A stretch of 64,000 bases of DNA from Hypericum androsaemum (taxonomy: Eukaryota > Streptophyta > Magnoliopsida > Malpighiales > Hypericaceae), in contig OZ023187.1 of NCBI GenBank assembly GCA_963995505.1, positions 5,773,501 to 5,837,500 on the forward strand, written 5' to 3'. The notes under the pieces are model-generated. The model searched no databases and was not told the origin of the DNA. It was given only the letters and a program-made list of their open reading frames with translations. A program made the position numbers and the translations under genes. Shown in pieces: positions 59,783-64,000 of the stretch; the stretch's first letter is position 1; each line of letters starts with the position of its first letter.

Positions 59783-61094
59783 TGTTGGAGAAATTACCCA
59801 CTTCCCGTAGACCCAATCAACGCAAGCAAAAACACATACGAGTAAACCACAATAACTACGAGAAGCACAAAGCCATAAGCACAAAGAAAGTACAAGGAGG
59901 GATACAAAAAATTGGTTACCCGGTTCGATCCACAACGATCTACATCTGGGGGCTTCCAAGGCAGGAAAGATTCCATTATTTTCCCGCTCGAGCTTCACTC
60001 TCTCTCACAATAATGGATGCCTTCACTCGGCTCACTCTCTCCGCCTCTTCTTACCCGAGGCTACCCACACACTTGGGAGCTCTCACTCTTGGCAAAGCCC
60101 TTCACTCGGACTCTACCCACTCTTCGGGCCAACTCTCCTTCACTCGAAGAGTACCACCTCGTTCACTCGGATGGCACCATCTCGTTCACTCAGATGGCTA
60201 ACCCTTCTCTTGGCAAGGCCCTTGGACTTGGGCTCTACCAACACTTCGGACAACTCTCCTTCACTCAGAGAGCACCACCTCCTTCACTCGGAGTGGCTAA
60301 CCCTTCTTATTGAATTTACCCTTCACTTGGAGACAATCCTTCTTCTTGGGTCTTCTTCTCCTCCACCTCCTTCATTTGGAGGTCTTCTTCCTCTTCTCCA
60401 TCTCATTCACTCGGAGGCAACCCTTCACTCGGGTTAGGCAACCTTGGGGGACATGAGCCACTCTCCTTCACTTGGAGAGCTTCTCCTCTTCTCTCTTTGC
60501 CATGGACAACCATCCTTCACTTGGAGGGTCTTCTTCTTCTTCTCCTCCTTCACTTGGAGGAGTAGGCACTTGGCCTTCCCTTCACTTGGAGAGCCTTTCT
60601 CCTTCCTCACTCTTCTCTCTTTCTCTTTGGAGAAGTGGGCAACACTTGCCAACCCTTTTTGGAGGCCATGGAGGAGTATTTATAGTGCCAAAAACCTAGG
60701 CAACTATTTGGGGTCTTGGGGGGCATTTTGGTTCGCTTAAAATCACATTTTCGGACCCAACTAGCGGTCGCCAATCAACTGGCTTCCGCCAGTAGCCTCC
60801 TCCAAAAATCTCTGTGACGGACAACTGGCTATCGCCAATTCCTTCAACTTTTTCACAAAACTCTTCTTCGGCTTCGTCTGTTGACCCAATCACCACCCTG
60901 ATCATCCTCAAGGCTCTTCACTAGAGTCACACGACCCTCGGATGTCCTCAACGTCTTCACTTGACTCTTGACTCGATTGATTCTTCGAGCGTCCCCGGAC
61001 TCTGAACCTAATCGATCAACTCTCGGACCATCCTCACGGCTCTTCACTCGAGCCACCCGAATGCTTCACTCGCACTCAGGCTCCATATCCAACA
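59783..61094 (-). mobile_element. Solo LTR of a copia element inserted in a uL15 exon
   Basis: It starts TGTTGGAGAAAT and ends TATCCAACA on the plus strand. The LTR is read on the minus strand, where CACTATAAATACTCC (about 60685) is its TATA region. It is homologous to the LTRs at 39462 and 42761: both have TATGGAGC-TGAG, GAGTGAAGAGCC, GTCAAGAGTC-AGTGAAGACG and the block around CTTG-TAGCCCCC-GACGTAGA. The flanks are GACCC (59778-59782) and GAACA (61095-61099), a 5-bp TSD with two changes. The middle (60000-60650) is a minisatellite of CTTCACTCGG / CTTCACTTGGAG units. Confidence 0.88.
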
Positions 61095-61392
61095 GAACAT
61101 ATACCGTGGCCTTTCCTCGTCTTTTGCTTCCTGGGCACCTTGTCCCTCAGATCATTGAGGCTCAGTAGGCTGTATCCCCTCAGACCCACCAACCTAGACA
61201 CCACACCAGACCCCCCCCCCCCCCCCCCCCCACCCCACCCCCCAAGTTCGAAAAGAGAGACAATTTTCCATCCGAATCGAACCCCCGGACCCGGTGCGCA
61301 TGTAAATGTTGAAGATTTACGGATGCAGGGTTCAATGCCGAGGCAGAAGAAACCTGTGAAGATACCAACTTTCTCCTTATCATCTCCTCCAC
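61095..61392 (-). pseudogene. Mitochondrial uL15 pseudogene, 5' part
   Basis: Next to the solo LTR the minus strand reads VVSRLVGLRGYSLLSLNDLR and DKVPRKQKTRKGHGI, the conserved N-terminal segment of plant mitochondrial uL15. Further upstream a different frame reads MEEMIRRKLVSSQVSSASAL and NPASVNLQHLHAHRVRG, which looks like a mitochondrial presequence. The two frames are joined by a run of 21 G on this strand (61231-61211). One more G would join them. The gene is in any case broken by the solo LTR and later frameshifts. Confidence 0.78.
61211..61231. repeat. Poly-C tract (21 nt)
   Basis: A run of 21 C is followed by A-C4-A-C6. It falls in the uL15 pseudogene N-terminus and sets its frame. 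Length polymorphism or sequencing error is likely here. Confidence 0.9.
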
Positions 61393-61620
61393 AAGTGACC
61401 TTATTGCTCAATGTTTAAGGGTTTTCTTCGCAATGTGATCGTTGGGATGCTGGAACGGAGTCGCCGCCGGCGGTGGAGCGGCGGTTCGGAGTCGGGGAGG
61501 CTCGAGAGGGTTTTAGGAAATAGATCAGAGGAAGCGGAAAAAGAAAATAGAGTGAGTAAGGAGAGAAAATTGGGTGGTGGGCTTATGGGCTCCGTAAAGC
61601 GAAAAATTAAGTCATGGTAT
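61393..61620. other. Upstream region of the uL15 pseudogene
   Basis: GC-rich leader-like DNA (CGCCGCCGGCGGTGGAGCGG) consistent with the old promoter and 5' UTR. No other feature. Confidence 0.35.
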
Positions 61621-61627
61621 TTGAGTA

Positions 61628-61790
61628 AACTCTCGTTTTAGTCCTTACTATTTTCAATAACATTTATAGGTCCTCCTTGTTTGAAATAATGCACCTCTTA
61701 GGTCTCTGACGGACCCACCTCTTATGTCAATGATCAACATGAATCTTTTAATGACCATTTTACCCTTCAAAAATAATGATAACCAGCCGT
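61628..61790. mobile_element. Single MULE-like terminal repeat
   Basis: It starts GTAAACTCTCGTTTTAGTCC and has the same layout as the window's MULE TIRs: a line of TAGGTCC-type motifs, then AATGACCATTTTACCCTTCA with AAAAATAA at the inner edge. The opposite terminus was not found, so this is a one-sided remnant next to a bHLH fragment. Confidence 0.5.
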
Positions 61791-62137
61791 CATCGTCCTA
61801 ATTTGCATCTCCAAAGCGGCGATATAATCGGTGGCCTCATCCAATATAATAGGCAACAGCTGTTTCCGGCAACCGGAAACCAACCGCCCTAGGACCCGCG
61901 CCTTCCTCTGTGCAGCTGGCAAGCTCTTCTTCCCATTAAGCCTAAACACGCTCACCCTCGGTTTCCTAGCCAATGACCGGGTAATCGCCTCCCCGGCGGC
62001 TGATGTCGCTCTCTGAGCCTGCTGCATCTTGTTGTGTGCCTTCCAGAACTTGAGTTTGACGCGGCTGGTGAGGATGGCACGGATCCATAGGGTCCGGCCC
62101 TTAGCGGCTTCTTCTTCTTGCTGCTCCTCGATTTTTT
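61767..62137 (-). pseudogene. bHLH147/148/149-type transcription factor fragment
   Basis: The minus strand is open through EEQQEEEAAKGRTLWIRAIL, TSRVKLKFWKAHNKMQQAQR, KARVLGRLVSGCRKQLLPII and [20 protein letters not shown]. The [32 protein letters not shown] pattern is the atypical, non-DNA-binding HLH of the plant bHLH147-150/IBH1-like proteins that antagonise growth-promoting bHLHs. The N-terminal start is missing, and the frame runs out at 61767 into the MULE-like terminus soon after the HLH. It is read as a truncated, probably transposon-captured fragment. Confidence 0.72.
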
Positions 62138-62149
62138 ATTCCTTCCAAT

Positions 62150-63359
62150 TATTTTCTTTTCGATTTGTTAAACTGATGCAGCTTCATTGAGATGTTCACT
62201 TACAAACCTTCATCGAGATTATTTAATTTTTAATATTTAAAACAAGTTGGTGGCTCGAGTGGAAACCATCTGCCAAACTTACACATGTCGAAAGGTTTGT
62301 AAAAAAAATATATAAATATTTTTATGGTTTTTAAAGGAGTTTTTTTAATGCTTTCTATAGATTTATTTTTAGCAAAATGTTGCAATAAATAAAAAATTAA
62401 ATGCAATTTATATATGATTAAGATTATTATTCAAATAAATATAGAACTCTGTTAACCCGAAAATAGATAACTATTTTGAAATTTAATTTTAAAAATAACT
62501 CTTACAACAAAACCCTTGTATTTAATTTTTAAGATTACCATCTTGATTCCTCCATGTTATAAGAGTTATCTTGAAATTTAATTTTTATGATTTTTTTAAT
62601 AGTTGTCCATTTAGGTTGTTTGATTATTTTATACTATTGCAAGTAAAAATATAAGTATATTTTGATAAATTTAAATCAAAGTATTGAGATAAATTTACGA
62701 ATTGAATCAAATTCACCCATAATTTGCAACAAAACCAATTTCGATAAATTCAACCACTATTACGGGCAAGAAAATTGCTTTCTATAACAGTTTTTTTTAG
62801 GAATCCAAAAAACATTAAATTGGAGGCTTTATTTTTTTTTCCCAAACCTTCCGACATGTACAGGTTCGGCAAAGGTGTAATTTTTAATATTAAATAATCT
62901 TTCAACCTATTTTGAGAATATGTATAATTTTTTGCCTATTTAGAAAAAATATGTATGTTTTTTATTCATTTCAGAAAAGATTCCGGATAACTATCAATTT
63001 AGGTGGAGAAGATAAATATTTTTCTTCAAAAAAGAGAATAAAAGAGAGAATGGAAGATGGAAATAAGCTTACTTTTATGGGACTAATGCAGCCTGACTCT
63101 TAACATTTTATGGACGTGCTGTTTAATGTTTTTATGTCAATTCTTTTTCAACGGTGATTCTTCCGATGTTTTTTTTTAATATTTGTAAATTAAATTTGAC
63201 TTACTCTATTAGTCTCACTCTATATCGATTAAGAAACTAAGCCAGGACAGAATACTAAACGCGAAAAACGAGTAGTTGATCTTTTGATAATGTTTTTTGT
63301 GCGAGCCAAGGAATTTCCGTCTTTTATCTTCTATTCTTTGCAAATTTGGCTGCTGCTAT
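62150..63359. other. AT-rich intergenic DNA
   Basis: No gene, repeat or second MULE terminus is recognised. The stretch is more than 70 percent A+T by eye. Confidence 0.4.
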
Positions 63360-63367
63360 GCCAAGAT

Positions 63368-63826
63368 CATGGTTTTAAAACCTGGTCCGGAGTTATTATC
63401 CGGAATTTTTACCGTTTTTTGGGTCGGCAGGTCAGAATGGTCGGACCACCGATCGAACCAAAAATATTTTTATTTTTTAATATTTTAAATAATATATATA
63501 CATATATGTAGGTTAAAATAGACTTATTTTTCATACAAAAAAAGTATACTTAATTTTTTATCTCTCCAATCTATAAATATACTTATTTATTTATTTATTA
63601 CTCTATAAACTTATCAAATCAATTTTTTTCCTCGAAAATCATAAAAAAAATCAATTTCGCCCATTTTTGTACGAACAAGGTTCGACCGATCATGATGGAC
63701 CTCAAAATTAGTTGGTCAGACCAGATTTGGTCTAGTTAGTACAGACCCCGGTCAAAAGCCTAAAAACGACATGCTCTTGTACCCGATTCGCAATCTAACC
63801 AGTCGGACCATGTTTTTAAAACGATG
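63368..63826. mobile_element. hAT-type MITE with perfect 8-bp TSD
   Basis: The left end CATGGTTTTAAAACCTGGTC and the reverse-complemented right end CATCGTTTTAAAAACATGGTC are inverted repeats. The flanks are GCCAAGAT at 63360-63367 and 63827-63834, identical. The interior is non-coding and holds GGTCGGACCACCGATCGAAC-type palindromic segments. Confidence 0.85.
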
Positions 63827-63940
63827 GCCAAGATGACTGCGTCTGTTGTCATTAATTGGTTTTCCACTGCAAATGATTATCCCACGTCAGACAGAAGTAT
63901 CGAATTTAGACTTCACTGTGACCGAAGGAGAAAACGAGAA

Positions 63941-64000
63941 GGGTAAATTGTCCTTAGGTTCTTCAAATTTGACAAAATTACTAGTAGGATCCTTACTGTT
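63941..64000. mobile_element. Left terminus of a further MULE-like element (cut by window end)
   Basis: GGGTAAATTGTCCTTAGGTT is followed by an AGGATCCTT motif. It copies the layout of the other MULE ends (GGGTAAATT then AGGTCC-type motifs). The element runs beyond the window. Confidence 0.45.

Noticed and set aside
60000..60740. Several overlapping Ser/Leu-rich ORFs on the plus strand and a Lys/Glu-rich one on the minus strand
   Set aside because: They are products of the CTTCACTTGGAG minisatellite inside the solo LTR.

Overview
The window is nuclear DNA of a flowering plant, most likely a eudicot. Genes are split by many GT-AG introns, intergenic DNA is AT-rich, and plant-specific genes (ELM1, VAMP714, an OTLD1/OTU6-type deubiquitinase) sit among LTR retrotransposons, Mutator-like elements and MITEs. 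I cannot name the species. I rebuilt gene models by hand from splice sites and reading-phase continuity; they are not backed by transcripts.

Layout. 0.1-2.2 kb: decayed Ty3/gypsy pol on the minus strand. 3.2-6.0 kb: two Mutator-like elements (MULEs) with about 200-bp terminal inverted repeats (TIRs), one carrying fragments of two host genes. 6.5-9.8 kb (+): a nine-exon gene for a predicted plastid membrane protein with an AtpI/CGL160-like four-helix domain. 11.3-16.4 kb (+): nicalin, 14 exons. 17.1-18.3 kb: a DCP1 exon fragment, then a hAT-type MITE. 20.0-24.2 kb (-): OTLD1/OTU6-like deubiquitinase. 25.0-26.2 kb: a third MULE with a perfect 9-bp target-site duplication (TSD), about 0.8 kb upstream of that gene. 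28.1-32.6 kb (-): ELM1, ten exons. 33.4-33.7 kb (-): a small two-exon gene with a probable 1-nt frameshift. 34.3-35.5 kb: a MULE carrying a group-S1 bZIP fragment. 35.6-38.9 kb: tandem repeats. 39.5-43.4 kb: an internally deleted Ty1/copia element. 44.7-47.3 kb (+): a J-domain protein gene. 47.9-50.8 kb (-): VAMP714. 51.4-51.8 kb: a 392-bp retroelement with two LTRs in inverted orientation inside one 5-bp TSD. 52.8-61.4 kb (-): a mitochondrial ribosomal protein uL15 pseudogene, split by a 5.3-kb copia element and a 1.3-kb solo LTR. 61.6-64.0 kb: a bHLH fragment beside a MULE-like TIR, a hAT MITE with a perfect TSD, and the first 60 bp of another MULE-like terminus.

The genes do not form a pathway. 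They are unrelated housekeeping functions: plastid membrane protein, ER membrane-protein biogenesis, deubiquitination, mitochondrial fission, J-domain co-chaperone and vacuolar/endosomal fusion. The unusual content is the mobile DNA: a family of gene-fragment-carrying MULEs with different cargoes, a palindromic LTR element, and a ribosomal-protein pseudogene with several independent lesions.
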